Of a stretch of DNA of 64,000 bases, positions 36,186-44,532 are shown in pieces. Every line of letters begins with the position of its first letter. The stretch's first letter is position 1. The stretch lies in assembly GCA_963816745.1 (NCBI GenBank), contig CAWFLQ010000001.1, positions 806,001 to 870,000 on the forward strand. Reading direction: 5' to 3'. The notes beneath the pieces were generated by a model. The model saw nothing but the letters and a program-made list of their open reading frames with translations. It did not search any database and was not told the origin of the DNA. The translations under genes were made by a program, and so were the position numbers. The stretch comes from VAZQ01 sp963816745 (GTDB lineage Bacteria; Pseudomonadota; Alphaproteobacteria; Rhizobiales; Xanthobacteraceae).

Positions 36186-36395
36186 ATGGAGAAGACCCAG
36201 GTCTACCTTCGCAAGGAAGAGCTTGCGGCGCTGCGCAAGGCCGCCGCCCGGTCGGGGCGTAGCGTCGCCGAGCTGGTTCGCGACGCTATCCGCAAGGTCG
36301 TGCTCAAGCCGGAGGCCGCAGGTCCGGTTGCCATCTGGGACGGCGAGCCGAAACGCGCATCCTTCGACCACGACAGCGTTCACGACGAGCCCTGA
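36186..36395 (+). CDS. ribbon-helix-helix antitoxin, VapB-like
   Basis: A 69-residue protein whose N-terminus KTQVYLRKEELAALRKAAAR and SGRSVAELVRDAIRKVV are the strand and two helices of a CopG/Arc-type ribbon-helix-helix. The C-terminal tail (AIWDGEPKRASFDHDSVHDE) would wrap the toxin. Its stop codon overlaps the start of the PIN-domain gene by one base (TGATG). A TTGAC/GTCAA palindrome precedes it. Confidence 0.85.
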   Translation: MEKTQVYLRKEELAALRKAAARSGRSVAELVRDAIRKVVLKPEAAGPVAIWDGEPKRASFDHDSVHDEP

Positions 36396-36811
36396 TGCGG
36401 CAGGGGGAGGCAGCTTTCGTCGATAGCGGAGCGTGGATCGCCCTTGCGCTGTCACGCGATCCACTGCACGCCCAAGCGCGAGAGCAATGGGACTTGCTGC
36501 ACGGCGCAGGCGCGAAGCTTCACACCTCCGTTCCCGTTGTCATCGAAACATTCACATTTCTCGATCGCAATGCAAACCGGGACGTGGCGCTGACGTGGAA
36601 AGAATCCATCCATAAGCCTGGCACCGTAAAAATCTTGCCGTGCGAACTGCGTGATCTAGAGCACTCGTGGGAATACTTTCGGCGTGCGGATCTGCACAAG
36701 CTGTCGGCCGTCGATGCCACCAGCTTTGCCATCATGAAACGTGCGCGAATTCGGCTAGCATATACATTCGATCATCATTTCGCTGTAGCCGGGTTCAGAC
36801 TTGTGACATAG
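36395..36811 (+). CDS. PIN-domain toxin, VapC-like
   Basis: A 138-residue PIN-domain ribonuclease, the expected toxin partner of the RHH gene. The first acidic residue is in AAFVDSGAWIALALSRD, a further one is in SVPVVIETFTFLD, and the distal pair lies around KLSAVDATSFAIMKR and TFDHHFAVAGF. VapC toxins cleave tRNA or rRNA; the target is unknown. Translation is coupled to the antitoxin by the overlapping ATG. Codon use is slightly lower in GC than its neighbours, fitting lateral gain. Confidence 0.87.
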   Translation: MRQGEAAFVDSGAWIALALSRDPLHAQAREQWDLLHGAGAKLHTSVPVVIETFTFLDRNANRDVALTWKESIHKPGTVKILPCELRDLEHSWEYFRRADLHKLSAVDATSFAIMKRARIRLAYTFDHHFAVAGFRLVT

Positions 36812-36860
36812 CCATCGCCCCGATCGGGCTTCGGTCTGCCACCACCTCTCCGCGACATGG

Positions 36861-37799
36861 TCACAGCTCCAAGTCCCAGGTCTCCCCGGTGAGCATCTTA
36901 CCGAATTCGTCGTGCGTCTTGCTGTCGATCAGCTTGAAGCCCGCCTGCTCGTAGATATGCCGTGCGGCGGTGAGCACGCTGTGGGTCCAGAGCGTGATCT
37001 TCTTGTAGCGCGCCTCGCGTGCGAACCGTACGCATTCGTCCACCAGCCGCGCGCCGATGCCGAGCCCGCGCGCCTTCGGCTCGACCAGCAGCAGGCGCAA
37101 TCGCGCTATCTCCTCGGAGTCCTTCACCAGCATGACCGAGCCGACATTCTCGCCGTCGCGCTCGGCGATCCAGCAGCGTTCGCGCTTGCCATCGAAGTTG
37201 CGAACGAAGGCAGCGACAATCTCGGCGCACAGCGCTTCGAGACGTTCGTCCCAGCCGTACTCTTCGCCGTAGAGCGCACCGTGCCGGCTCACGATCCAAC
37301 CCATGTCGCCGGAGCGCGGTGGCCGCAGGAGATAGGGGGCGTTCGCGGACGAGTTTTCGGCGAGCAGGCTTTCGATCGTGCGCATGGCGGCGACGACGCG
37401 GTCCTGGTCGGCCGCCGAAAGCTTGCCGATCATGCCGGCGACCTCTTTCTGCGAGCCTTGGTCGAGCGGTGCGAAGGCCATCCGGCCTTTCGCGGTCAGC
37501 GACAGCAGGCTTTGTCGCCGGTCGTTCGGCGATGCGGTCTTGACCACCAGCCCGCGCTCGCCAAAGGCGCGCAGGATACGGCTGAGATAGCCATGATCGA
37601 GTCCGAGCTCGTTCGCAATCTCCGTTGCCGTCACTTTTTCGCGGCGGGAAAGCTCGTAGAGCACGCGCGCTTCGGCCAGCGAAAAGGGGGTCCGCAAGAA
37701 TCCGTCCTGCAGGACGCCGATCCGTTGCGTGTAGAGGCGGTTGAAGCGGCGGACGGCGCCGACGCGCCGATCGAGATCGCTGGTGCTGGTTGCTGGCAT
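36861..37799 (-). CDS. MarR-GNAT fusion regulator/acetyltransferase
   Basis: A two-domain protein of about 312 residues. The first ~145 residues are a MarR winged-helix (TPFSLAEARVLYELS, TATEIANELGLDHGYLSRIL, wing SPNDRRQSLLSLTAKG). The remainder is a GNAT acetyltransferase, with the acetyl-CoA motif LLVEPKARGLGIGARLVDECVR and a C-terminal YEQAGFKLIDS. Such fusions are presumed ligand- or acetylation-linked regulators. The start at 37799 (MPATSTSDL) is chosen because the ATG at 37826 falls inside a TGACATAGTCA palindrome; the longer form cannot be excluded. Confidence 0.88.
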   Translation of the reverse strand: MPATSTSDLDRRVGAVRRFNRLYTQRIGVLQDGFLRTPFSLAEARVLYELSRREKVTATEIANELGLDHGYLSRILRAFGERGLVVKTASPNDRRQSLLSLTAKGRMAFAPLDQGSQKEVAGMIGKLSAADQDRVVAAMRTIESLLAENSSANAPYLLRPPRSGDMGWIVSRHGALYGEEYGWDERLEALCAEIVAAFVRNFDGKRERCWIAERDGENVGSVMLVKDSEEIARLRLLLVEPKARGLGIGARLVDECVRFAREARYKKITLWTHSVLTAARHIYEQAGFKLIDSKTHDEFGKMLTGETWDLEL

Positions 37800-37820
37800 G
37801 GCATCGCTCGGACAACAATG

Positions 37821-37855
37821 TGACATAGTCAATTAATTACTTGACGGAGTCAAGT
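37821..37855. promoter_or_regulatory. double palindrome, probable MarR operator
   Basis: ACTTGAC-GGA-GTCAAGT (37839-37855) is a perfect 7-bp inverted repeat, and TGAC-ATA-GTCA (37821-37831) lies beside it. They sit just upstream of the MarR-GNAT gene, as expected for an autoregulated MarR operator. The larger one also abuts the stop codon of the upstream glycosyltransferase gene. Confidence 0.6.
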
Positions 37856-37856
37856 A

Positions 37857-38432
37857 TCAGCTCGTGGCTATGGCGCCGGCGCGCAACAGCACAAGACGGC
37901 GGCGGCCGAGCCGGCGAATGAGATCACGCTCGGTCTCTTCGAGCTCGCGGTGGCCGCCGCACGAGTCATAGAGAGTCTTGGCGATCACCAGTCCCTGGCT
38001 CGGATTCGGTCGCGTGCCCAGCACGGCGCCCAACAGCGTGACCGCCTCGATCAGGGTCGGACGGAACGTCGAGGAGGCGGCGCGGAACACGGCCGCGTAG
38101 CTTCCGGCGCAGCCGCGCAGCTCGGACTGCTCGACGAAGCGCCTGACCTCATCGATCCAGGTAGCGTCGGGCACGGTGCCGGGCTGCAGAAACATGAGCC
38201 ACGGGGCGCGGGCGACAGCGGCGGCGGCCCTGAGCCGGGCGCCACGTGTCGCTTCGGATATCACCACGCGGCAGCCGGCGCCCTCCGCAATCGTGGCGCT
38301 GCCATCTCGCGAGCCAGCGTCGGCGACGATCACCTCGCGCACGACGCCGGCGACCGCGCCCGCAACCAGCGCGGCCAGCGTCGGCAGCAGCGCGCGTTCG
38401 CTGTCCTGCGTGGCGATCACCACGCTGAGCAT
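37857..38432 (-). CDS. family 2 glycosyltransferase
   Basis: A 191-residue GT-A type glycosyltransferase, short for the family and perhaps a minimal catalytic domain. The N-terminus MLSVVIATQDSERALLPTLA and VREVIVADAGSRDGSATIAE match GT2. FLQPGTVPDATWIDEV takes the place of the usual DxD strand. RELEETERDLIRRLGRR resembles the later acceptor-loop ED motif. The acceptor and sugar are unknown. Confidence 0.75.
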   Translation of the reverse strand: MLSVVIATQDSERALLPTLAALVAGAVAGVVREVIVADAGSRDGSATIAEGAGCRVVISEATRGARLRAAAAVARAPWLMFLQPGTVPDATWIDEVRRFVEQSELRGCAGSYAAVFRAASSTFRPTLIEAVTLLGAVLGTRPNPSQGLVIAKTLYDSCGGHRELEETERDLIRRLGRRRLVLLRAGAIATS

Positions 38433-38469
38433 GGGTTCATTTTCCTAGAGCGCCCGGATCGAGCGCTGC

Positions 38470-38712
38470 TCAATACCGGTCGGCGCGCGGCTTTTTTCCA
38501 CTCGGCCGGCGGTCGCTGCCATAGCCCTCGAAGAAGTTCTGCCGGCACCATCCGCCGGCGCCACGTACCGTCGCCAGGCATTGTTCGTAGCTGTAGAAGC
38601 CGCAGTTATAGGTCGAGAAGTCGTAGAAAGCGCACCAAGGCGCGGCTTTGGCGCCCGTTCCGGTTCCGGCGATCAGGAACAGGAGTGCGACCCCGCCGAT
38701 CAGCTTGCTCAT
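38470..38712 (-). CDS. DUF3551-family small secreted protein
   Basis: An 80-residue protein with a Sec signal (LIGGVALLFLIAGTGTGAKA) and the compact Cys pattern of DUF3551: APWCAFYDFSTYNCGFYSYEQCLATVRGAGGWC. Members are abundant in Bradyrhizobium-type genomes and have no known function. The ATG at 38712 is preceded by AAGGAG; longer upstream extensions lack conservation. It is divergent from the radical SAM gene. Confidence 0.85.
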   Translation of the reverse strand: MSKLIGGVALLFLIAGTGTGAKAAPWCAFYDFSTYNCGFYSYEQCLATVRGAGGWCRQNFFEGYGSDRRPSGKKPRADRY

Positions 38713-38802
38713 GGCATCTCCTTGTCGTCGGGCGCGCCTAGAGACGCGCCGGTCGAAATATCGGTTTTCCGGAGACTTGCGCGAGCACTTTTTTGCGATT
38801 AT

Positions 38803-38817
38803 GTTCTTGTTTTGTTC
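38803..38817 (+). promoter_or_regulatory. LexA (SOS) box
   Basis: GTTCTTGTTTTGTTC is an exact match to the alphaproteobacterial LexA consensus GTTC-N7-GTTC. It lies 26 bp upstream of the radical SAM start codon and ~90 bp from the divergent DUF3551 start. A LexA dimer here would be expected to repress the radical SAM gene until DNA damage. Confidence 0.7.
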
Positions 38818-38842
38818 ACATCGTTCCGCTAGGATTGCTCCC

Positions 38843-40132
38843 ATGGGTCGGTCATCCACAGCGGCCCGGCTCCCGCCGGCGCCAGAGGCTTCAGCGCTCG
38901 AGGTGTCATCGCTCAAGGCTTCAACGCCTAGGCCCTCCTTGCCAGAGGCCTTGGCGCGGAAGCCCTCAGCGCCGGCGGGCGGTTTCGCCCGCCGCGGCCA
39001 GCCATCGCCGATGCAACGGCGCGCCGTCGCCGTCGACCTAGATGCGCCGGCTGACGTCGAGGTCTCCGTCGAAGGCGATCGCCGCCGCGGAAGAGGCGCG
39101 CAGTCGAACGCCTCCGGGCGCTACGAGCCGCAGGCGCGCGTCACCTTCGACGACGGCTGGCAGACGTTCGAGGAACTGCCGCCGTTCAAGACCACGGTGA
39201 CCATCGATTCCACGCGCAAGATCATCACGCGCAACGATTCGCCCGACATCGGCTTCGATCGCTCGATCAATCCCTATCGCGGCTGCGAGCACGGCTGCAT
39301 CTATTGCTTCGCGCGGCCTACCCACGCCTATCTCGGCCTTTCGCCCGGTCTCGATTTCGAATCCAAGCTGTTCGCCAAGCCGGAAGCGCCGAAGCTGCTC
39401 GAGCGCGAGCTCTCGGCCGCGGGCTACGCGCCGCGCACCATCGCCATCGGGACCAATACCGACCCCTATCAGCCGATCGAGCGCGAGCACCAGGTGATGC
39501 GGCGTATCCTCGAAGTGCTCGATCGCTACGGTCATCCCGTCGGCATCGTGACCAAGTCAGCGCTGGTCCTGCGCGACCTCGATATTCTTTCGCGCATGGC
39601 GAAACGCAATCTGGTGAAGGTCGCCCTGTCGGTCACGACGCTCGACGCCAAGCTCGCGCGCGTGATGGAGCCTCGCGCCGCCACCCCTTCGCGGCGGCTG
39701 GAGGCGCTGCGCCAATTGAGCGCGGCCGGCGTGCCTGCGTCGGTGATGGTGGCGCCGGTGATTCCCGCGCTCAACGATGCCGAGATCGAGCGTATTCTCG
39801 ATTCCGCCGCCGCCGTCGGCGTGCGCGAGGCCGGCTACGTGCTGCTGCGGCTCCCGCTGGAGGTGCGCGATCTCTTCCGCGAATGGCTGATGGCGAATTT
39901 TCCCGATCGCTACCGCCACGTATTCAAGCTCATCCGTGAGACCCGCGACGGCAAGGACTACGATTCGAGCTTCGGCAAGCGCATGACCGGCGGCGGTCCG
40001 GTGGCCTGGATGATCGGCCGCCGTTTCGAGGTCGCTTGCGACAAGCTGGGCTTCAACAAGGTGCGAACCAAGCTGACGACCGAGCACTTCGACCCGCCCC
40101 GACGCGGGCCGGACCAGCTCAGCCTGTTTTGA
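38843..40132 (+). CDS. radical SAM protein, PA0069/SplB-like family
   Basis: A 429-residue radical SAM enzyme of the PA0069/Rv2578c group, related to spore-photoproduct-lyase-like proteins. The [4Fe-4S] motif CEHGCIYC (Cx3CxxC) lies in INPYRGCEHGCIYCFARPTH. Downstream are AIGTNTDPYQPIE, GIVTKSALVLRDLDIL, VALSVTTLDAKLARVMEP and PVIPALNDAEIE, all family-typical. The first ~80 residues are Pro/Ala/Ser-rich and likely disordered. The reaction is unknown. An SOS box in the promoter suggests a DNA-damage-linked role. rnhB follows on the same strand. Confidence 0.92.
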   Translation: MGRSSTAARLPPAPEASALEVSSLKASTPRPSLPEALARKPSAPAGGFARRGQPSPMQRRAVAVDLDAPADVEVSVEGDRRRGRGAQSNASGRYEPQARVTFDDGWQTFEELPPFKTTVTIDSTRKIITRNDSPDIGFDRSINPYRGCEHGCIYCFARPTHAYLGLSPGLDFESKLFAKPEAPKLLERELSAAGYAPRTIAIGTNTDPYQPIEREHQVMRRILEVLDRYGHPVGIVTKSALVLRDLDILSRMAKRNLVKVALSVTTLDAKLARVMEPRAATPSRRLEALRQLSAAGVPASVMVAPVIPALNDAEIERILDSAAAVGVREAGYVLLRLPLEVRDLFREWLMANFPDRYRHVFKLIRETRDGKDYDSSFGKRMTGGGPVAWMIGRRFEVACDKLGFNKVRTKLTTEHFDPPRRGPDQLSLF

Positions 40133-40207
40133 CGGATCTTTCCCCGTCCTTCACACGGGGGAGCCAGCAACGGTTGACTTGTGCAGCGCGGCGCGCACCA
40201 TCGCGCC

Positions 40208-40942
40208 ATGAGTCGCGCAACATCCAGCCGTAAGGCTTCCATTCGCGTCGCGGCGACCGTGCGCCCCGTCCGCCTGCCGCTCGGAGAGGACGACATACGT
40301 CCGACCTTCCGCCGCGAGCGCGCGGCGATGAAGCGCGGCATCTGGCCGGTGGCGGGCTGCGACGAGGCGGGCAGGGGCCCGCTCGCCGGTCCGGTGGTCG
40401 CCGCAGCGGTCGTTCTCGACCCCAAGCGGGTGCCGCGCGGGCTCGACAATTCCAAGAAGCTCGATCCCGAAACGCGCGAGAAGCTCTACGCCAAGATCTG
40501 CGCCGATGCCCAGGTCGCGGTCGCCTTCGCGCCGCCCGCGCGTATCGACCGCGACAATATCCTGCGTGCGTCGCTGTGGGCGCTCGCGCGCGCCGTGGCG
40601 GCGCTGCCGGTAAAACCCAGGCTGGTATTCGTGGACGGCCGCGACCGCATCGAGGCGGACTGCGACTGCCAAGCCGTGATCAGTGGGGATGCCATCATCG
40701 CCTCGATCGCCGCGGCCTCGATCGTCGCCAAGGTGACCCGCGACCGGCTGATGACGCGGCTGGGCCTGCTCTATCCCGGCTACGGCTTCGAGCACCACAA
40801 GGGCTACAGCGTGCCCGCGCATTTCGACGCGCTGACGCGGCTGGGGCCGACCATTCATCACCGCCGCTCGTTCGCCCCGGTGGCGGCCTGTTATGGCGAT
40901 CCGGTCGTGGACGCGATCGAGCCGGCTGTGTTGCCGCTCTAA
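40208..40942 (+). CDS. rnhB: ribonuclease HII
   Basis: Cleaves RNA strands, especially single ribonucleotides, in RNA:DNA duplexes during repair and replication. The active-site motif is AGCDEAGRGPLAGPVVAAAV (Asp-Glu), with a further Asp in LVFVDGRDRIEADC and the C-terminal SIVAKVTRDRLM region. KGYSVPAHFDALTRLGPTIHHRRSF is conserved. The N-terminal ~40 basic residues are an extension; the ATG at 40208 is the first reasonable start. An ATG at residue ~41 (MKRGIWPVAG) would give a more standard length. Confidence 0.95.
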   Translation: MSRATSSRKASIRVAATVRPVRLPLGEDDIRPTFRRERAAMKRGIWPVAGCDEAGRGPLAGPVVAAAVVLDPKRVPRGLDNSKKLDPETREKLYAKICADAQVAVAFAPPARIDRDNILRASLWALARAVAALPVKPRLVFVDGRDRIEADCDCQAVISGDAIIASIAAASIVAKVTRDRLMTRLGLLYPGYGFEHHKGYSVPAHFDALTRLGPTIHHRRSFAPVAACYGDPVVDAIEPAVLPL

Positions 40943-41014
40943 CTCCACCAAGCCAGTTGCTCTTCAATCGCTTGGGCCTTATCTCTGCCGGTCGCATCGA
41001 ATAGCGGCGGGCTG

Positions 41015-42574
41015 ATGCTTTACGTCTCCATCTTCGTCGAGCTCCTGCGTTCGCGCCCGTCGCTGGCGGTCTGGCTGGCGGCGCTGGCGCAGGCGCTGCT
41101 GTGGACGCTGGTGCCGACCATGTTCTACGCCGGGCCGCCTGGCGAGCTGCCCAATGTGCTCGCGGTCGGCCACGAGTTTCAGCTCGGCACCTATCTCGGG
41201 CCGCCGCTCGCCTTCTGGCTCGCCGCGCTCGCCTTCGACCTCGCCGGCCGCAGCCTGTTCGGCGTCTACCTGCTGTCGCAGGCCTGCGTGGTCGTGACCT
41301 ATTGGGCGGTGTTCACGCTGGGAAGCGCCATCGTCGGCGCACAGCACGCGGCGCTCGCCGTGCTGCTGATGGTCGGGGTCGCCGCCTTCACGGTGCCGAC
41401 GCCGGACTTCGGGCCGGTCATCCTGACCATGCCGCTGTGGGCGATCATCCTGCTGCACTACTGGCGGGCGGTCGGCGAGGGCCGGCGGGCCTATTGGCTG
41501 CCGCTCGCGGTCGAGATCGGGCTCCTGCTGCTCACCACCTATGTCGGCCTGATCCTGGTCGGATTGCTGCTGCTGTTCACGCTGGCCAACAAACGCGCGC
41601 GCGCCTCGCTTGTCTCCTACGACTCGCTGGTGGCGGCGCTGGTCGCCGCCGTCATCACCGGCCCGCACCTGATCTGGCTGGTGGACTCCGGTTCGGGCGA
41701 AGGCGTCATGCCGATGCTGGCGCGCCTGCGCACGCCGGAGGCGGTGACCGGAAATCTCGTCGCCTGGCTGCGGCAGATCGGATTGATCGTCGCGGCGCAT
41801 GCCGGCCTGGTCGTGCTGGTCGCGCTGGTGGCGGGTTGGCCGTGGCCGCGGCGCGATCCGGCGCCTGTCATCGTGCGCCGTGCCATCGATCCGTTCGCCC
41901 GGCAGTTCGTCTACTTTTTCGCAATCGTGCCGGCGTTCGCCGGCACTCTGGTGGCCGTGCTGATCGGGTGGTCGGGGCCGGTCGGCGGCATCGCGCCGCT
42001 GGTCATCCTCTCCGGGCTGCTCGTGGTGGTCGCGGCCGGCGAGGGCATCAGGTTCAGCCGCCAGCATGTGGTCATCGCGGCCTGGTTCGGCCTGCTGATC
42101 ATTCCGCCCATCATGGCGGCTGCTTCGCTCGTGGTGCTGCCGTGGCTCAATCTGGATCTGCGGGTGACGCTGCCGGCGCAGGCGATGGCGCGCTTCTTCT
42201 CCGAAAGCTTCGAGCGCCGCACCGGCACGCCGCTGCAGATCGTCACCGGCGATCCCCGCATCGCGGCGATCGTCGCCCTCGGCGCGCCGAGCCGGCCGAG
42301 CCTTTATCTCAGCGCCACGCCCGAGCGCTCGCCCTGGGTGACGCCCGATGCGGTCAAGGCCAAGGGCGCCATCGTGGTCTGGCCGACGACCGACACCGCC
42401 GGCACGCCGCCGCCCGAGATCAAGGAGCGCTTTCCCGAGCTCGTGCCCGAGGTGCCGCGCGCCTTCGAGCGCTCGGTGCAGGGGCGCCTGCCGCTCATCC
42501 GCATCGGCTGGGGACTGATCCGCCCGCAAGGGCAGCCGGTGCCGCCGCCGTCGGCGAGCGGGCAGAAACAGTAA
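41015..42574 (+). CDS. GT39/ArnT-like polytopic membrane glycosyltransferase
   Basis: A 519-residue membrane protein with about ten hydrophobic segments, resembling family 39 (PMT/ArnT-like) glycosyltransferases. After the first helix, the extracytoplasmic loop AGPPGELPNVLAVGHEFQLGTY has an acidic residue where these enzymes bind lipid-linked sugar donors. The last ~150 residues form a soluble-looking domain (ERRTGTPLQIVTGDPRIAAI) ending in a Pro-rich tail. A donor such as polyprenyl-phosphate sugar is likely. The call rests on topology and overall look and less on a diagnostic motif. Confidence 0.7.
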   Translation: MLYVSIFVELLRSRPSLAVWLAALAQALLWTLVPTMFYAGPPGELPNVLAVGHEFQLGTYLGPPLAFWLAALAFDLAGRSLFGVYLLSQACVVVTYWAVFTLGSAIVGAQHAALAVLLMVGVAAFTVPTPDFGPVILTMPLWAIILLHYWRAVGEGRRAYWLPLAVEIGLLLLTTYVGLILVGLLLLFTLANKRARASLVSYDSLVAALVAAVITGPHLIWLVDSGSGEGVMPMLARLRTPEAVTGNLVAWLRQIGLIVAAHAGLVVLVALVAGWPWPRRDPAPVIVRRAIDPFARQFVYFFAIVPAFAGTLVAVLIGWSGPVGGIAPLVILSGLLVVVAAGEGIRFSRQHVVIAAWFGLLIIPPIMAAASLVVLPWLNLDLRVTLPAQAMARFFSESFERRTGTPLQIVTGDPRIAAIVALGAPSRPSLYLSATPERSPWVTPDAVKAKGAIVVWPTTDTAGTPPPEIKERFPELVPEVPRAFERSVQGRLPLIRIGWGLIRPQGQPVPPPSASGQKQ

Positions 42575-42603
42575 GTGCGTTTAGTCGATAGGTGGTGAGG
42601 GCT

Positions 42604-43581
42604 TTATTCCGGCTCGATGCCGGCGTCCTTCGTCACCTTGGCCCACTTCGTGACCTCGCCCTTGATGTAGCCCGCGAAGTCTCCCGGCGTGCCACCCTGA
42701 ATGTCGATGCCGTTGCTGTGTAGCTTGGCGCGTACGTCTTCGGTGGCAAGCGCCTTGTTGATCTCGGCGTTGAGCTTGGCGACGACGTCCTTGGGCGTGC
42801 CGGCCGGCGCCAGGATGCCGCCCCAGGTGTTGGCGTCGTAGCCGGGCAGGCCCGCTTCGGCGATGGTCGGCAGGTCCGGCAGCGCCGCCGAACGTTTCGT
42901 CGTCGTGACCGCGAGCGCGCGAACGCCGCCGGATTGGACGTGCGGCAGGATCGCGGTGACGGTGTCGAAGATCATCGCGGTGCGGCCGCCGAGCAGGTCG
43001 GGATGCGCGGCGGAGCTGCCGCGGTAGGGCACATGCAGCATCTTCGGGATCCCGGCCATGCCCTTGAACAGCTCGGCCGCCATGTGCAGCGAGCTGCCTT
43101 TGCCGCTGGTGGCGAACGACGCTTTGTCTGGGTTGGCCTTGATCCAGGCGATCAGTTCCTGCACGTTCTTGGCGGGAACCGACGGGTGCACGGCGAGCAC
43201 CAGCGGCACGATGTGGGTGAACACGACCGGCTCGAAATCCGTCACCGGATCGAACGGCATCTGCTTGAACAGAAACTTGTTGGTGGCGTGGCTCGAGGCG
43301 ACGATCACCAGGCTGTAGCCGTCGGGCGGACTCTTGGCCACGAAGTCGGTGCCGAGATTGTTGGAGGCGCCGGGCTTGTTCTCGATGACGATCGGTTGCC
43401 CCATGGACACCGTGAGCTTGTCGCCGACCAGCCGCGCGATCACGTCGATCGCGCCGCCGGGCGTGGCCGGCACGACGATCTTGATCGACCGCGCCGGATA
43501 GGATTGCGCCTGCGCGCTTGCGATCCCGATTGAAAGCGCGATGGTCGCCGTGATTGCCGCGAAGCCGCATACCGCGCGCAT
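42604..43581 (-). CDS. TctC/Bug-type binding protein
   Basis: A third orphan Bug protein, 325 residues. The signal peptide is CGFAAITATIALSIGIASAQA; the mature N-terminus SYPARSIKIVVPATPGGAID and IVIENKPGASNNLG are diagnostic, as is LPTIAEAGLPGYDANTWGG. No TctA/TctB genes are near. It is convergent with the GT39-like gene. The ATG at 43581 has a G-rich ribosome-binding site (GGGGGGCAG). Confidence 0.92.
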   Translation of the reverse strand: MRAVCGFAAITATIALSIGIASAQAQSYPARSIKIVVPATPGGAIDVIARLVGDKLTVSMGQPIVIENKPGASNNLGTDFVAKSPPDGYSLVIVASSHATNKFLFKQMPFDPVTDFEPVVFTHIVPLVLAVHPSVPAKNVQELIAWIKANPDKASFATSGKGSSLHMAAELFKGMAGIPKMLHVPYRGSSAAHPDLLGGRTAMIFDTVTAILPHVQSGGVRALAVTTTKRSAALPDLPTIAEAGLPGYDANTWGGILAPAGTPKDVVAKLNAEINKALATEDVRAKLHSNGIDIQGGTPGDFAGYIKGEVTKWAKVTKDAGIEPE

Positions 43582-43726
43582 GATCTGCCCCCCGTTCGAT
43601 CGTGGGTCGCCGTCGTGCGGCGACCCTTGCGCGCGTGAGCTTAGCACATCCGATTGCGTTCCCGGATCGGCACAGAAACCATGTCGGCCTGCTTCAAATC
43701 GGGACTCTCGCGCTCGGCGAACGTGC

Positions 43727-44089
43727 TTAGTCGTGGGTCCTGCCGAATTCGCAGCCCGGCGCGGCGTATTCGTAGCGGCTCACGCCGTAGCGATCCTCCT
43801 TCAAGACTGGGCGGCAGCGGGCGACCCATCTGCGTTCGCGCTGGGCGGCTTCCCTTTCCAGTTGCTCGTCACGGGGAGGCAAATAGCGGCGGATATGCGC
43901 ATCGACTCGCGGCCCCCAATTCTCGGCACAGGCAAAGGCGCCGCGGGAGCGGACGCAGCTGACGGCCGCCGCGCCGTCGGCGCGAGCCGGCGCGAGGCCG
44001 ATCGGCGTCGCGAGCACTGCAAACGCCATGACGCCGCCCGTCAACATCCGCGAGACGAAAGGCGTTTCGAACAACATTCTGGTTAACAT
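43727..44089 (-). CDS. small secreted hypothetical protein
   Basis: A 120-residue protein of unknown function. The N-terminus (MLTRMLFETPFVSRML...GVMAFAVLATPIGLAPARA) is a signal peptide; the mature part has cysteine-containing AAVSCVRSRGAFACAENWGP, a charged helix EQLEREAAQRERRW, and a C-terminal YEYAAPGCEFGR. Three or four cysteines suggest disulfides in the periplasm. A clear GGAGGGAACGG precedes the ATG at 44089. I recall similar small proteins in Bradyrhizobium. Confidence 0.7.
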   Translation of the reverse strand: MLTRMLFETPFVSRMLTGGVMAFAVLATPIGLAPARADGAAAVSCVRSRGAFACAENWGPRVDAHIRRYLPPRDEQLEREAAQRERRWVARCRPVLKEDRYGVSRYEYAAPGCEFGRTHD

Positions 44090-44532
44090 CCGTTCCCTCC
44101 ATCGGAAGACCACCGTCGTCCGACGAAGAGCAAGCGGGATGCCAGGCGCGCCGCATCGTTTTGATACACTCCGTGCCGGCAATGCATTGTGAAACTCGAA
44201 GCCCGCCACCGCATGCGATGCCGCGCTTGGAACCATGAAGACGCCAACGCGAAGCAGCGCCACGTATTGGCCGGATCGATGGCCGAACTGCGGCGAGCGG
44301 CGTACCCGCTCCTGCGCTCGACAACGTCGCCGTGATCACGCGTCGCGACAATCGGCAGTCACGTACCGAATCCAAAAATAATTTTTTGAGATCGGTGCTC
44401 ACGGGTGGATGCGCAGCACTCAACTACCCGGCCCGCAATTGCGCTCTCGTGCATCGCGCCTATAACAGTTTGCACGGAGTCCGCAGGGGAATGGTTCGTG
44501 TCGGGCTCATGCAAGGATGGGGAGAGCGCGTG
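44090..44532. other. intergenic region, no gene seen
   Basis: A 443-bp divergent gap between the small secreted protein and the outer-membrane protein. It has an AT-rich patch around 44372-44390 (AAAAATAATTTTTTGAG) that could be promoter DNA. Open frames here show no recognisable protein features and lack ribosome-binding sites. No repeat family member was found. Confidence 0.5.

Noticed and set aside
40979..42529. 516-codon minus-strand open frame opposite the GT39-like gene
   Set aside because: The translation is Asp/Arg/Gln/His-rich and repetitive, the usual antisense shadow; the plus strand gives a coherent polytopic membrane protein.
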